From contig JAUHWY010000007.1 in the NCBI GenBank assembly GCA_030427255.1, forward strand, positions 1 through 64,000: a DNA stretch of 64,000 nucleotides. The letters are read 5' to 3'. The DNA comes from Bacteroidia bacterium. GTDB taxonomy: Bacteria; Bacteroidota; Bacteroidia; CAIKAF01. Below the pieces are notes generated by a model that saw only the letters and a program-made list of their open reading frames with translations, searched no databases and was not told the DNA's origin. The first letter of the stretch is position 1; every line of letters starts with the position of its first letter. This document shows, in pieces, positions 47,614-57,395 of the stretch. A program made the position numbers and the translations under genes.

Positions 47614-49190
47614 TCGGGAAGATAAAAGAAACGATCGGTGCGTAGTTGTTTGATAAAATTACCGCGCACATCGCCATCAAAAGACAGCACTACCAAGAAG
47701 GGCGTTCCTACAATATGGTCTTCGGGCACCGGCCCCCAATACCTGCTATCCAGAGAGTTGCAACGGTTGTCACCCATTGCCCAATAGTAGTTTTGGGTAA
47801 ACGTGTAGGTATCGGCAACTGCTCCATCAATGTATACTTTTCCGTTCTTTACTTCCAAAGATCGGCCTTCGTAAGCGCGAATGATACGCTCATAAAAAGG
47901 CAAACTATCGAGGGATAAAGAAACGGTCATTCCTTCCGCGGGAATGGTGTAGGGCTGAAATTCATCGATGCTGTTGTTGAAGCCGGGATGGTTTGGCCAA
48001 AGGGACCTATCGTGGACGGGTTGGTCCACATACATCACTACGGAATCCACACCTGGAGTGGTTCTCAAAACCTCTACCTGTTTTTGGTTTAGGTTCAAAA
48101 TACCATTACCTGCCAAACGTTGGTCTTCCATGGAGAAATAGAATTCCTTTAGTGCTTCTTTGGTTTTGGTGCTTAGGTTGGTAGAAGGATAGACTCTATA
48201 AAAGTGACTAATCATTTCGGGGTTTTCGCCCGGAGCTCCATTGATGTAGACTTGACCGTTTCGCATTTCGAATACATCGCCGGGTCCTGCTACACAACGC
48301 TTCACAAAATTCTCGCGCTTATCAACAGGCAAAGCCCTAAGCTCAAATTGTTGGGTAAAGGCTTTTCGGGTAACCGACAGGGCAGTTTCCCATTGTTGCT
48401 TGGTGGTTGCTGCCGGAGGAACACCTTGTTGCATAAGCCACTCATCGGCATTATCGTACACAAAATTGTAGTAACTAAAGGCCTTCATTTCTTCGTCCAC
48501 AATCATGGTGTCGTTTACCGGGAAGTTAAACACAATGATGTCGTTGCGTTCTACCTTAGAAAAACCGGGCAACCTCATTTGGGGCACTTTCCACCATTCC
48601 AAAAAAGAAGGCGTAGTTCCCAAAAAAGGTAAGGTATTGTGTACAAAAGGAAAACTCAAAGGCGTTTGAGGAACTTTAGCACCATAGTGAAACTTAGAAA
48701 CCACCAAAAAATCACCGGTAAGCAATTCATCTTCCATGGAAGAAGAAGGAATTCTGTAGGGTTCGGCCACATATACTTTAATTAATGAAGCGGCTACCAC
48801 GGCAAACAAGATGGATTCGGTCCACTCTTGCGCTTTGGTTCTTTTTGAGGGCAATTGATCTACGGGAACATAGGCTTTGGAATCGTCCATGGCCCATTTC
48901 GGGATAGCATAGGGATAGGTTAAGCAAAGCTTCCATAAGCTTTTGGAGTCATTCACCCCTTGACTTTTGAAAAAAGCCACCACCATACCAAAAAAAGTGA
49001 TAAGGTTTAGGCCCGGAGCCGGCAAAGAAATTACCCAATACCAGGGCTTACCGGTGAGTTTCAAAAATAGCAGGTAATTGTAAACGGGTACCAAGGCCTT
49101 CCAACCTTCTTGGCCTGCCTTTTGGAAAAACTTATACAATCCAAAATGGACCGGGATAAGGGTGATTAAAAAAAGGGTGAAAAATCCCAT
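47610..49190 (-). CDS. lepB: Signal peptidase I
   Basis: LepB cleaves signal peptides from exported proteins. Three or four membrane segments occupy the first 145 residues. The catalytic Ser151 sits in IPSSSMEDELLTGD, and the general-base lysine is in VKRCVAGPGD. The signature GDNRCNSLDSRYWGPV is near residue 475. It is long (526 residues), because Bacteroidota LepB contains an insert between the catalytic boxes. A -7 box lies 18 nt upstream, and a WbqC gene is coupled downstream. Confidence 0.93.
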   Translation of the reverse strand: MGFFTLFLITLIPVHFGLYKFFQKAGQEGWKALVPVYNYLLFLKLTGKPWYWVISLPAPGLNLITFFGMVVAFFKSQGVNDSKSLWKLCLTYPYAIPKWAMDDSKAYVPVDQLPSKRTKAQEWTESILFAVVAASLIKVYVAEPYRIPSSSMEDELLTGDFLVVSKFHYGAKVPQTPLSFPFVHNTLPFLGTTPSFLEWWKVPQMRLPGFSKVERNDIIVFNFPVNDTMIVDEEMKAFSYYNFVYDNADEWLMQQGVPPAATTKQQWETALSVTRKAFTQQFELRALPVDKRENFVKRCVAGPGDVFEMRNGQVYINGAPGENPEMISHFYRVYPSTNLSTKTKEALKEFYFSMEDQRLAGNGILNLNQKQVEVLRTTPGVDSVVMYVDQPVHDRSLWPNHPGFNNSIDEFQPYTIPAEGMTVSLSLDSLPFYERIIRAYEGRSLEVKNGKVYIDGAVADTYTFTQNYYWAMGDNRCNSLDSRYWGPVPEDHIVGTPFLVVLSFDGDVRGNFIKQLRTDRFFYLPE

Positions 49191-49208
49191 GCAGTTAAAT
49201 TTGAGCTA

Positions 49209-49216
49209 CAAATCTA
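49209..49216 (-). promoter_or_regulatory. -7 promoter box of lepB
   Basis: TAGATTTG on the minus strand, 18 nt before the lepB ATG. Confidence 0.55.
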
Positions 49217-49229
49217 CACAATCCAACGG

Positions 49230-50624
49230 TTAAGCACGGGTTGAGGGCTCATCCAAAGGCACCACCTCCAAAACAAAGCCTCTGTAGCCGGTAACCTTAA
49301 CCGGGCATTTGGAGTCAAGCCAGCCAGTGAGCGAAACTGCTTCGTAGGAATCGCCCTCTAAAAGAATCGTACCGCCGGGCCTCATTGGGGTTTCAGTCTG
49401 AGCAGACTTACCCACCAAAAATTGAGGATTCCAGTTACCGTGGGCCGTATAGCCTTCTTCTTTGCGTTGGACAGAAGCCACCTCTACCCTACGGAACAGC
49501 GCGCTTCCAATTAATTTATAGCCTAAAAGTAAAGCAATACCGGTACTTGCAAAAAAAGCGATTCCCACCATAACCACACCGTAGACCACCTCATTCAAAT
49601 CAGGCATGGGAAACGCATAGTCCTTGGACTCCACCGTACCGGAGACAGCCAAGACCAGAGAAGTTAAAGTACATAAGCCTCCGATAACGCCCGCCACCCC
49701 AAATCCGGGAATAACAAAAATCTCAAGAGCAATTAAAATTAGTCCTACTAAAAACAAGAGAATTTCCCAGCTTTCGGCCAGTCCCTCCAAATAATTTGGA
49801 ATGAAATAGAGCACCGCGGCACCTAAAGCGGCAGCTCCGGCCAAACCTACTCCCGGAGTTTGAAGTTCAAAAATAAGACCCAGAAAAATAATAGTTACCA
49901 AAATCCCGGAAACTGCAGGACGCATAAAAAATCGCACCACCGAACTTAGGGTAGATTCCTGATAGCTTTTTTGAATAGCCCCTTGAAGCCCATAATGATT
50001 CAGGATATCCTCTACTGTTTGAAACGTTCCTTCGGAAAAGCCTACATCCAATGCTTCAGAGCTGGTGAGAGACACCACCTTTCCTGAGTCATTTACACCG
50101 GGGACTACTACAGATCCATCGACCATAGCTTCAGCAATGTTTGGATTTCGTCCGTTTCGTTCGGCGGTTTCCCGCATTTTGGCACGCATAAAAGACTGGT
50201 ACTTTTCATCTACTTTTTCGCCATCGGGTCCAACCACCGTAGCTGCCCCCATGGTTGCTCCGGGGCGCATAAAAATAGAATCACAAGCTAGGGCAATAAA
50301 AGCACCTGCCGAAGCCGCGTTGTTTTTAACAAATACCCAAACCGGAGTAGAATGACTCAAGAGTGCAGTTCGAATTTCGTCGGCCGCATCTACAGCCCCT
50401 CCGTAAGTATCCATTTCCACCAAAACCAAATCAGCGCCCCAAGCTTTAGATTCTTCCAAAGCCATTTCGGTGAGCTTAGCAGCGGGTGCTGCGATTTCCT
50501 CTTCTATAGAAAAGCGGAATACTTTTTTATACTCAGGGGAAGTAGCTTCTTGGGTTTGTTGAGCAAAAGCAAAGGAAAGAGGCAGTACAAAGCTACCAAT
50601 CAAGCAAATGCCGAAGCGGTTCAT
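49230..50624 (-). CDS. NfeD-family membrane serine protease
   Basis: Signal peptide (about 1-22), then a ClpP-like domain with the nucleophile Ser105 in NNAASAGAFIALACD and the MDTYGGAVDAADEI segment. Four membrane helices follow (about residues 230-360), and the C-terminal NfeD OB-fold (MRPGGTILLEGDSYEAVS) ends the protein. These long NfeD proteins are partners of SPFH membrane proteins and are thought to control membrane quality. The ATG at 50624 gives the proper signal peptide; it overlaps the inositol phosphatase by 32 bp. Confidence 0.88.
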   Translation of the reverse strand: MNRFGICLIGSFVLPLSFAFAQQTQEATSPEYKKVFRFSIEEEIAAPAAKLTEMALEESKAWGADLVLVEMDTYGGAVDAADEIRTALLSHSTPVWVFVKNNAASAGAFIALACDSIFMRPGATMGAATVVGPDGEKVDEKYQSFMRAKMRETAERNGRNPNIAEAMVDGSVVVPGVNDSGKVVSLTSSEALDVGFSEGTFQTVEDILNHYGLQGAIQKSYQESTLSSVVRFFMRPAVSGILVTIIFLGLIFELQTPGVGLAGAAALGAAVLYFIPNYLEGLAESWEILLFLVGLILIALEIFVIPGFGVAGVIGGLCTLTSLVLAVSGTVESKDYAFPMPDLNEVVYGVVMVGIAFFASTGIALLLGYKLIGSALFRRVEVASVQRKEEGYTAHGNWNPQFLVGKSAQTETPMRPGGTILLEGDSYEAVSLTGWLDSKCPVKVTGYRGFVLEVVPLDEPSTRA

Positions 50625-51393
50625 GGATTTTCCCATTCGTAGCCAAAATTTGTCCCTCATAAAGCCAGTCTTTATCGGATTGAATTCCGGAGACCCTACC
50701 TCCGGCCATTTCTACAATATACGCACCGGCAGCCACATCCCAAGGGCTTAAGCCAATTTCGTAAAAGCCTTCGTAAATTCCTTTGGCTGTCCATGCCAAA
50801 TCAATGGCTGCACTTCCATAGCGTCTAAGACCTCGGGTATTCCGCATAAGTTTTGGAACCCATTCCGCAATATGTTCGGCATCTTCGGTATTTTTCACGG
50901 GGAAACCGGTCGCAATCAAGCTCTGGTTTAGGCTTTCCTTACTACTCACCTTTAAGGTTTCCCCATTCATCCGTGCCGCCTCACCTTGCCAAGCTTCAAA
51001 TAGTTCTCCGCTTAAGGGTTCCAAAATAAGACCGGCAACTATGTTTCCACCCTTTACCATGGCCAGGCTTATGGCAAAATGGGGTAATCCATGAATGAAA
51101 TTGGTAGTTCCATCTAAGGGATCTAAAATCCAATAATCCCCTCCTCCCCTTCTTTGGTCGCCTTGTTCTTCGCCCCACATGGCAAATTCCGGCGCAATTT
51201 TAGCTAATGCTTTGGTAAGCATGGCCTCGGTTTCCCTGTCCACATAGCTAACCAAGTCGTGCGTTCCCTTATACTCCACCCTTTGTCTGTCGAAACTCTG
51301 AAAGGCATCCACCAAATACCTTCCTGCGGCATGAAGTTCCGTCCGTACCCTTTGCTGAAAATCGGAATCCCAGCCTACAGCTTTTGCAACCAT
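50593..51393 (-). CDS. Inositol monophosphatase family enzyme
   Basis: The metal sites are visible: Glu75-Glu76 (WGEEQG), Asp91-Pro-Leu-Asp94-Gly-Thr (WILDPLDGTTNF) and the C-terminal SPWDVAAGAYIVEMAGG. Length 266 is normal. The enzyme dephosphorylates inositol phosphate or related sugar phosphates; in bacteria some members act on 3'-phosphoadenosine 5'-phosphate (CysQ), and the exact substrate cannot be read. It overlaps lgt by 19 bp and NfeD by 32 bp, so the three are transcribed together. Confidence 0.9.
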   Translation of the reverse strand: MVAKAVGWDSDFQQRVRTELHAAGRYLVDAFQSFDRQRVEYKGTHDLVSYVDRETEAMLTKALAKIAPEFAMWGEEQGDQRRGGGDYWILDPLDGTTNFIHGLPHFAISLAMVKGGNIVAGLILEPLSGELFEAWQGEAARMNGETLKVSSKESLNQSLIATGFPVKNTEDAEHIAEWVPKLMRNTRGLRRYGSAAIDLAWTAKGIYEGFYEIGLSPWDVAAGAYIVEMAGGRVSGIQSDKDWLYEGQILATNGKIHEPLRHLLDW

Positions 51394-52673
51394 GGACTAA
51401 GTTTTCGAATAAAAACAATGCCCAGTAAACCGGCGGCAAAAAGAAGCGCACCTATCAATTCTGCTTGGGTAAGGGTAATTCCCAACAACTGCATTTCTGA
51501 ATTGACACGAATCTGTTCAATGGCAAAACGCTCCAAACCATTGAGCATTAAGTACCACATAAAAATTTGCCCCGGAACGCTCCATCGTTTTCGACCCAGC
51601 CACAAAACCAAAAAGATCAGCAGACCCATAATGGTTTCATATACCATGGTTGGAAAAACAGGCATAGGCAAGCGGCTGCAATAGGTCATTTCTGTTCCTT
51701 GGCATTCAGGCATAGGAATTCCTTCCCTGTTTACATTATGAGGGAAATCAAAGGCAAACAACCAATCCGGCAAAAAAGATAAGGCCTGAGGCTTAGGATA
51801 ATAGGCATGATTTACCTCCTGAGGGCTTTCAGCAAAATATCGATATACTCCATCCTGGCGAATGTCTGATGCAAAATCCTCTTTAGGAACCGTAACATAG
51901 CTTCGGTCCTCGGTGATTCGATAAGCGGAGTTCACAATGCCCCAATCGCCATCGCCTGATAATCCACAGCCAATGCGTCCTAAAGCGTAGGCCAAAATAA
52001 GTCCGGGGGCCACCGCATCGGCAATATGAATGAGCTTTAGCTTCTGGCGTCTGGCAAACCACCAAACACCCAAAAAGCCGCCAATAAGACCACCATAAAA
52101 AGTTAAGCCGGAAGCAGAAATCAAGTTTCCTATGGGATCTTGAAGAAACTGATCGAAATACTCCAACTGGTGAAAAATTTTTGCCCCCAAGAGACCGGAA
52201 ATAGCTGCAGCAATGGTGATGCTACCGGTCATTTCGTAGGGACGCAACAAAACCTTCTTTTTTTCAGGCTTGGGTAAGGCCTTTTTCTGTTTGTCGTGGT
52301 ACCTTAAAAAGGCAAAAAGGGCTCCTCCTAACAAGCCGCCAATTAAGCTGCCTTGGGTGCTAAGCAAATAAGCTTGGGGATTGATTCGAAACACATCGGC
52401 ATCCATAAAAGCCCCAACCAATTTAAGTCCCAAAACAAAGCCTAAAGCAAACTGCCCGGCCAATTCACCCGGAGATGCGGGTTTTCCGACCTCAATTTCT
52501 AAGGTTTTACCTTGCACCAAGCCAAGCGACTCCTTCCGCTTTAGCTCTTTCATTAAGACCCAAGCGGCAGCGATAAAACTCAAGGCCACAAGCGTGCCAA
52601 AAGAAGGAGGAAACTCCAAACTTAGTTCAGTGCCAAACAGGTAGTTGATTAAATAATTTAATGTTGGAAACAT
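51375..52673 (-). CDS. lgt: Prolipoprotein diacylglyceryl transferase
   Basis: Lgt adds diacylglycerol to the lipobox cysteine, the first step in lipoprotein maturation; BamD and the two other lipoproteins in this window are clients. Seven or more membrane helices are present. The Lgt signature appears as GRIGCGLSGDGDWG (Asp where many families have Glu) and FYGGLIGG. The length of 432 is greater than the 260-300 of E. coli-like Lgt because of an extra region of about 120 residues at the N-terminal side; this form is usual in Bacteroidota as far as I know. It overlaps the phosphatase by 19 bp. Confidence 0.85.
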   Translation of the reverse strand: MFPTLNYLINYLFGTELSLEFPPSFGTLVALSFIAAAWVLMKELKRKESLGLVQGKTLEIEVGKPASPGELAGQFALGFVLGLKLVGAFMDADVFRINPQAYLLSTQGSLIGGLLGGALFAFLRYHDKQKKALPKPEKKKVLLRPYEMTGSITIAAAISGLLGAKIFHQLEYFDQFLQDPIGNLISASGLTFYGGLIGGFLGVWWFARRQKLKLIHIADAVAPGLILAYALGRIGCGLSGDGDWGIVNSAYRITEDRSYVTVPKEDFASDIRQDGVYRYFAESPQEVNHAYYPKPQALSFLPDWLFAFDFPHNVNREGIPMPECQGTEMTYCSRLPMPVFPTMVYETIMGLLIFLVLWLGRKRWSVPGQIFMWYLMLNGLERFAIEQIRVNSEMQLLGITLTQAELIGALLFAAGLLGIVFIRKLSPWLQKL

Positions 52674-52677
52674 AAGA

Positions 52678-54024
52678 TTAGGGTTGTACGAGTCGGTGTT
52701 TAAGACCCGCCGGTATATTATCTGCAGTTATGATGGGCTTGGTAAGCACCCAGCCCTGTTCCGGATCTATTTTGTCCAGCTTAACGGTTTCGGTTTCGTT
52801 GGCAAATTCGGGGTCATAGGCTTTAACTACCCGAATGTAATTGTCGGTGTAGCCCAACATGTGCTGATCTTGCCCCTGATGTTCCCAAAGGACCTCCCGT
52901 TGAGAGCCCAAATGTTTTTGGTAATGCGCCTCCTGCATCTTATCCGACAAAATACGCAGACGCTTATTGCGTTCTTTTCGCACCTTAAGGGGTACCGAGC
53001 CGGAAAGCCTTAAAGCCGTAGTGTTCGGGCGCTCTGAATAAGTAAACACATGCAAATAGGAAATCTCTAAAGATTGCAAAAAAGCATAGGTTTCTTCGAA
53101 AAGCGCTTCGGTTTCTCCGGGAAAGCCTACAATAACATCTACACCTATAGATGCATGAGGCATGAGTGCCTTAATTTTGGCAACTCGATTGGCATAGAGT
53201 TCGGTTCTGTACCTGCGACGCATGGCTTTGAGCAGACTGTCCGACCCGCTTTGTAGCGGAATGTGAAAATGCGGTTGAAACACCTTACTTGCTGCAACTC
53301 GCTCAATAATTTCCGTACTAAGCAAATTGGGCTCAATGCTGCTTATACGTATTCTAGGCATGCCCGGCTCTTGATCAAGAGCTTTTACCAACTCACTAAA
53401 AGTTTCTCCATTAGACTTACCAAAATCACCAATATTGACCCCTGTAAGTACAAGTTCGGCAGCACCTTTTTCTTTGGCTGTTTTTGCCTGTTCTAAAACC
53501 TCAGCAATGCTTGGATTCCTGCTTCGTCCACGAGCCAAAGGAATGGTACAAAAGGAGCAAAAATAATCGCAACCGTCCTGCACCTTTAAAAAAGTACGGG
53601 TGCGATCGCCATAAGAAAAGCCATGGTGAAATTGCCGGGTTTCTTTAATATGCACCCGTGCAATGCTGGCTTTTTCTTGCCTATCCGGCAAATCGTTTAA
53701 AAATGAGAGCGCATTGAACTTTTCACGGGCACCCAATACCAGGTTAACTCCCGGAATTTCAGCAATTTCCTCCGGCTTTAATTGAGCATAACAGCCCACC
53801 ACTACTATTTTGGCCTCTGGATTCATCCGTTTGGCCTCCGCTACTACCTTTTTGCATTTGCGGTCCGCATGGTCTGTAACCGAACAAGTATTGATCACAT
53901 AGACATCGGCACCTTGTTCAAAGTCAACCCTTTGAATTCCTGCTTCCTCCAATTGCCTTGCAATGGTAGAGGTTTCCGCGAAATTGAGCTTACAGCCCAA
54001 GGTATAATATGCAGCCGTTTGCAT
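52678..54024 (-). CDS. mtaB: tRNA t6A37 methylthiotransferase MtaB
   Basis: MtaB converts t6A37 to ms2t6A37 in tRNAs reading ANN codons. It has three domains: the N-terminal MTTase with Cys11, Cys47 and Cys78 as first-cluster ligands, the radical SAM domain with Cys152, Cys156 and Cys159 (CDYFCSFC), and a C-terminal TRAM-like domain (about 385-448). The CKLN start and the spacing fit the MtaB subgroup rather than MiaB or RimO. Length 448 is normal. A leaderless-type box is 4 nt upstream. Confidence 0.9.
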   Translation of the reverse strand: MQTAAYYTLGCKLNFAETSTIARQLEEAGIQRVDFEQGADVYVINTCSVTDHADRKCKKVVAEAKRMNPEAKIVVVGCYAQLKPEEIAEIPGVNLVLGAREKFNALSFLNDLPDRQEKASIARVHIKETRQFHHGFSYGDRTRTFLKVQDGCDYFCSFCTIPLARGRSRNPSIAEVLEQAKTAKEKGAAELVLTGVNIGDFGKSNGETFSELVKALDQEPGMPRIRISSIEPNLLSTEIIERVAASKVFQPHFHIPLQSGSDSLLKAMRRRYRTELYANRVAKIKALMPHASIGVDVIVGFPGETEALFEETYAFLQSLEISYLHVFTYSERPNTTALRLSGSVPLKVRKERNKRLRILSDKMQEAHYQKHLGSQREVLWEHQGQDQHMLGYTDNYIRVVKAYDPEFANETETVKLDKIDPEQGWVLTKPIITADNIPAGLKHRLVQP

Positions 54025-54028
54025 GGCT

Positions 54029-54036
54029 CAAAATTA
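54029..54036 (-). promoter_or_regulatory. -7 box abutting the mtaB start (leaderless type)
   Basis: TAATTTTG on the minus strand ends 4 nt before the ATG at 54024. Confidence 0.55.
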
Positions 54037-54043
54037 AGCATAA

Positions 54044-54793
54044 TTACCGGGCAGCCGCACGCACTACTTGGCTCATTTGCATTAGTAGAGCCTCTGCTAA
54101 ACGCTGCGGCATTTCTAAAGGAAGCAAATGCCCTCCCGTAAAGCGCAGGCAACGATTCGGCCATGGAAGCATGCGCTCATTAAAAACAGACATGTCTATT
54201 AAGGGATCTTGATTGCCTTGAAAAAAGCACCAAGGAACCTTGGTATTGGCCAAAACTTCCCAATACGGTGACCTATCTCTAAGTCCATGGAGTACGGAAA
54301 TCAAAAAGTCAGGTTCAATGGAAGCCCAATGGTTTCTGAACTCCTCCAACACTTCTGGTGGTGTATCCTTAGGCAAAGATGAAAAGAGCAATTGCTCAAA
54401 CTCTTTAAAATACAGTGCCGGTTTTTGCTGAAGCAAGGCAATGGTTCGGTTTCGGTTGTGTCTGCGCAATGCATCGTCGGCTTCAGCGGTGCTGTTGATG
54501 GCCAAAACACTATGTAGCTTTTCAGGACATAAGTCCAACAATTCAAAGGCCACATAAGCTCCCATGGAGTGGCCGGCTACATGCCATTTTTCTTCGGCCA
54601 AAAACCAATCCTGCCCCATTAGCCATTCGGCCATTTCTAAAGGCCCAAAGGAAGTGCTTTTAGGCGAAGCTTCTCCACCAAATCCGGGAAAATCAACGGT
54701 TTGCACATGGATAGAAGACTCCAAATAGGGTTTCATGCCATTCCACATACCCGACCATTCGTTTAAGCCATGAAGGAGAAGTAGTTTTTCCAT
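54044..54793 (-). CDS. Alpha/beta-hydrolase
   Basis: This 249-residue hydrolase has the nucleophile elbow GHSMGAY with Ser76, the oxyanion motif LLHGLNEW at 6-13, the acid in GNQDPLID (about residue 192) and the catalytic His in TGGHLLPLE. No signal peptide. Substrate unknown; fold-level assignment is firm. The ATG at 54793 is used, since a TTG three codons upstream lies inside the -7 box. It ends 20 bp before mtaB. Confidence 0.85.
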   Translation of the reverse strand: MEKLLLLHGLNEWSGMWNGMKPYLESSIHVQTVDFPGFGGEASPKSTSFGPLEMAEWLMGQDWFLAEEKWHVAGHSMGAYVAFELLDLCPEKLHSVLAINSTAEADDALRRHNRNRTIALLQQKPALYFKEFEQLLFSSLPKDTPPEVLEEFRNHWASIEPDFLISVLHGLRDRSPYWEVLANTKVPWCFFQGNQDPLIDMSVFNERMLPWPNRCLRFTGGHLLPLEMPQRLAEALLMQMSQVVRAAAR

Positions 54794-54799
54794 GCCCCG

Positions 54800-54807
54800 C
54801 AAAAGTA
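54800..54807 (-). promoter_or_regulatory. -7 box near the hydrolase start (leaderless or near-leaderless)
   Basis: TACTTTTG on the minus strand ends 6 nt before the ATG at 54793. Confidence 0.5.
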
Positions 54808-54848
54808 GGATTTTTAGCTCCCGGGGCAGAAATCTCTATTTTTAGCCT

Positions 54849-55448
54849 GTGAATTTTCTTGGACATGCTTGGTTAAGCGGTAATTATTCCGCCAACATTC
54901 AATTGGGCAATATGATGGGAGACTTTTTAGAGAACCCCAAAGTACCCGATTGGAATTCCGAAATGATACAGGGCTTGGCCATGCACCGACACATCGACCA
55001 ATATACCGACAGCCATCCATGCATTCGTGAAATTCGAGCCATTTTCTTTCCTCGCATTCGTCATTATTCCGGAGTTATTGCAGATGTACTGCTCGACCAC
55101 TATTTAGGCAAGCATTGGAGCCTTTTTCATCATCAAGCACTTGAAACGTTTTGCCAAAATTTTCATGAAACGCTTGAGCAGGAAGAGCAGGCATTTACCC
55201 CGGCTTTTCAGCGAGTCTTTGGCTATATGAAATCTCAGGCTTGGCTTGAAAGGTATGGCGAAAAAAGATATATGGCTCAAACCATACATCGATTTCAACT
55301 GCGCCGCCCCAACTTTAATGCCCCGGAGCAAACCATTGAACTTTGGCTGAAGCATTACCCCGCTATAGAACGCTTAAGTTTGGAGTTTTTACCGGATGTA
55401 GCACATGAAATGAAAAGTCACTTCCCGATCACAAGCTTGGAACAATAG
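54849..55448 (+). CDS. Acyl-carrier-protein phosphodiesterase family (DUF479)
   Basis: This 199-residue protein matches AcpH/DUF479: NFLGHAWLSG at the start, GNMMGDFL near 20-27, AMHRHIDQYTDSHPC and VIADVLLDHYLGKHW. These His/Asp motifs form a metal site of the HD-like fold. AcpH removes the phosphopantetheine arm from acyl carrier protein in E. coli; the same role here is inference. The start is GTG at 54849; the conserved NFLGHAW follows at once. A TATTTTTA box lies 4 nt before it, one mismatch from the -7 consensus. Confidence 0.83.
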   Translation: MNFLGHAWLSGNYSANIQLGNMMGDFLENPKVPDWNSEMIQGLAMHRHIDQYTDSHPCIREIRAIFFPRIRHYSGVIADVLLDHYLGKHWSLFHHQALETFCQNFHETLEQEEQAFTPAFQRVFGYMKSQAWLERYGEKRYMAQTIHRFQLRRPNFNAPEQTIELWLKHYPAIERLSLEFLPDVAHEMKSHFPITSLEQ

Positions 55449-55491
55449 CAGTTTAAGTGAAGAAACAGCCAAAAATTAAACCCCATAGGCC

Positions 55492-57279
55492 GTGCAAACC
55501 CCAAATGAATTAAGTCTTGCGGTTTTACCCTTTCGCAGCGGTGAGAAGGATTCCAAAACGCAATTGTTTGCCGATGGAATCACAGAGGAGCTCATACATT
55601 ATTTGGCTCAAATTTCTTCCTTGAAAGTTAGCTCAAGAACTTCCTCCTTTTACTACCAGCATAAAGCGCTCCCGGCCAACCATATTGCCGGAAAACTCAA
55701 GGTCCGATTGCTTATTGAAGGAAGCATCTATTGGAGAAATGGAGGAATCAAAATGCAACTGCACATGGTTGATGCAGTTCAAGACCAACTGCTATGGTCA
55801 AGCTCTTGGCAGGTGGAGAATGAGGAGTTTTTGGCCATTCAAGAAGATATTTTTCAAGAGGTGGCAGAAAAAGTCCGAGAACAATTGGGGCATTTTGAAG
55901 TGCCCTTAGGCCCACAAAAAAGCAAACCACTTACTTGGGATGCCTATACGCTTTACTTAAAAGGAAAATCTTCGTTCAGATTATGGAACCCGGAAGCCGC
56001 CTCTAAGGCAATAACCTACTACAACCAAGCTTTGGAGGTAGACCCAAATCATGTAGCTTCTATGCTAGGCAAAGCCGATGCCCTAAGCTTTTTAGGAACC
56101 ACAGGTCAAATGGACTATTCTGAATCTTGGGAGCTCACAGAGGGCTTGGTTAGAGAGGCTTTGTTGATTCAAGCAGATGCCCTGGGAGCACACTACCTTT
56201 TGGCAAACCATGCCTTTTTCTTGACGGGAAATTTCAGTCGTGCGTATGCCTACACCCAAGCTTCGCTGGAAAAACATCCCAACCACCCCGAAAGTTTGCA
56301 CTTTTTGATCTTCTTACTCCTAGTATCGGGTCGCGCGCAAGAAGCCGAAAAACCCCTTGAAAAAGTAAAATCTATTGACCCTTTTTCTTCTGAAACCTTA
56401 TTTTTTGAAGCTTACCTTTATTATATGCAAGGTCAATTTAAGCTTGCCCTGCACTTATTGAACGAATTGTTGGCCATTTTTCCGGAAAATGTACCTGCTG
56501 TTTCAATTAAGGCCTATGCTTTGTTAAAGTTACAGCGGTTTCAAGAGGCAATTTCTTGTTTTGACAAGCTTCCAGAACCACTTGTCGTGGATCAAGACAG
56601 GGAGGGAATAGCTTTATTGGCCGCTATCGGAAAAAAAGAAATACATGGCTCCTCCAATAAAATTAAAGAATGGGAGGCTTTGGCGGATCGCCCGGAAGGG
56701 TTTCGTGCCCATTCATTTTTACCCTTTATCTATGCCGCCTTAGGAGAAGAAACAAAACTCCTAAAATGGATTCGTGACCAAAAAGAACAACCTAGGTTCT
56801 TAAGCATGATGCAAATCAACGACCCTTTGGTAGCCCCGTTCCAAGATCACCCTGAAATCCTTAGCTTGGTAAATACTTGGTTTAAACGCCCCAATTCCAA
56901 ACCACCTGCTAACCCTGCCCCCTTGTTGGATGAAAATCAAACAGAAAGTTACAGCAAGGCCTTGACCCGGGCATTGGAAGAGGAACAGATATGGTTGGAT
57001 CCCAACTTAAGCTTGAAAAACCTGGCTGCAAAACTGGAGCTGCATCCCAATAAGTTGTCTTGGTTAATCAACTCCAATTTTGGTCAAAACTATAACCGCT
57101 TAATAAACGGCTACAGGGTTAGGGAGTTTCAAAAACAGGTGCTTGACTCAAATACTTCAAAATTTAGTTTCCTAGGCCTGGCTTATGCTTCCGGCTTTAA
57201 CTCCAAAACCTCTTTTCATAATGCGTTTAAACAGCTTACCGGCTTAAGCCCGGGGGATTGGATGAAGCTAAATACCTAA
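55492..57279 (+). CDS. TolB-like/TPR/AraC-type regulator
   Basis: The 595-residue chain has three parts. Residues 5-140 match the TolB-like N-terminal domain of bacterial regulators (LAVLPFRS...ADGITEELIHYL, LLIEGSIYWRNG). Residues 145-440 are TPR helix pairs (AITYYNQALEVDPN). Residues about 480-595 form an AraC-type DNA-binding domain with the motif FLGLAYASGFNSKTSFHNAFKQLTGLSPGDW. No membrane segment is seen, so it should bind DNA in the cytosol, with the TPR part as a sensor or partner-binding module. The start is GTG at 55492; an in-frame stop lies two codons upstream. The next genes are likely targets. Confidence 0.82.
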   Translation: MQTPNELSLAVLPFRSGEKDSKTQLFADGITEELIHYLAQISSLKVSSRTSSFYYQHKALPANHIAGKLKVRLLIEGSIYWRNGGIKMQLHMVDAVQDQLLWSSSWQVENEEFLAIQEDIFQEVAEKVREQLGHFEVPLGPQKSKPLTWDAYTLYLKGKSSFRLWNPEAASKAITYYNQALEVDPNHVASMLGKADALSFLGTTGQMDYSESWELTEGLVREALLIQADALGAHYLLANHAFFLTGNFSRAYAYTQASLEKHPNHPESLHFLIFLLLVSGRAQEAEKPLEKVKSIDPFSSETLFFEAYLYYMQGQFKLALHLLNELLAIFPENVPAVSIKAYALLKLQRFQEAISCFDKLPEPLVVDQDREGIALLAAIGKKEIHGSSNKIKEWEALADRPEGFRAHSFLPFIYAALGEETKLLKWIRDQKEQPRFLSMMQINDPLVAPFQDHPEILSLVNTWFKRPNSKPPANPAPLLDENQTESYSKALTRALEEEQIWLDPNLSLKNLAAKLELHPNKLSWLINSNFGQNYNRLINGYRVREFQKQVLDSNTSKFSFLGLAYASGFNSKTSFHNAFKQLTGLSPGDWMKLNT

Positions 57280-57395
57280 AAATAGACCCGAATTACATTT
57301 CCGTACTCATTCGCTGAGATTCCGAACCCTCAGGGAGCCGGCATAACCTAGGTTTGTCCTCGAATTAAAACCTACATGTTATGCTCGAAATCGAA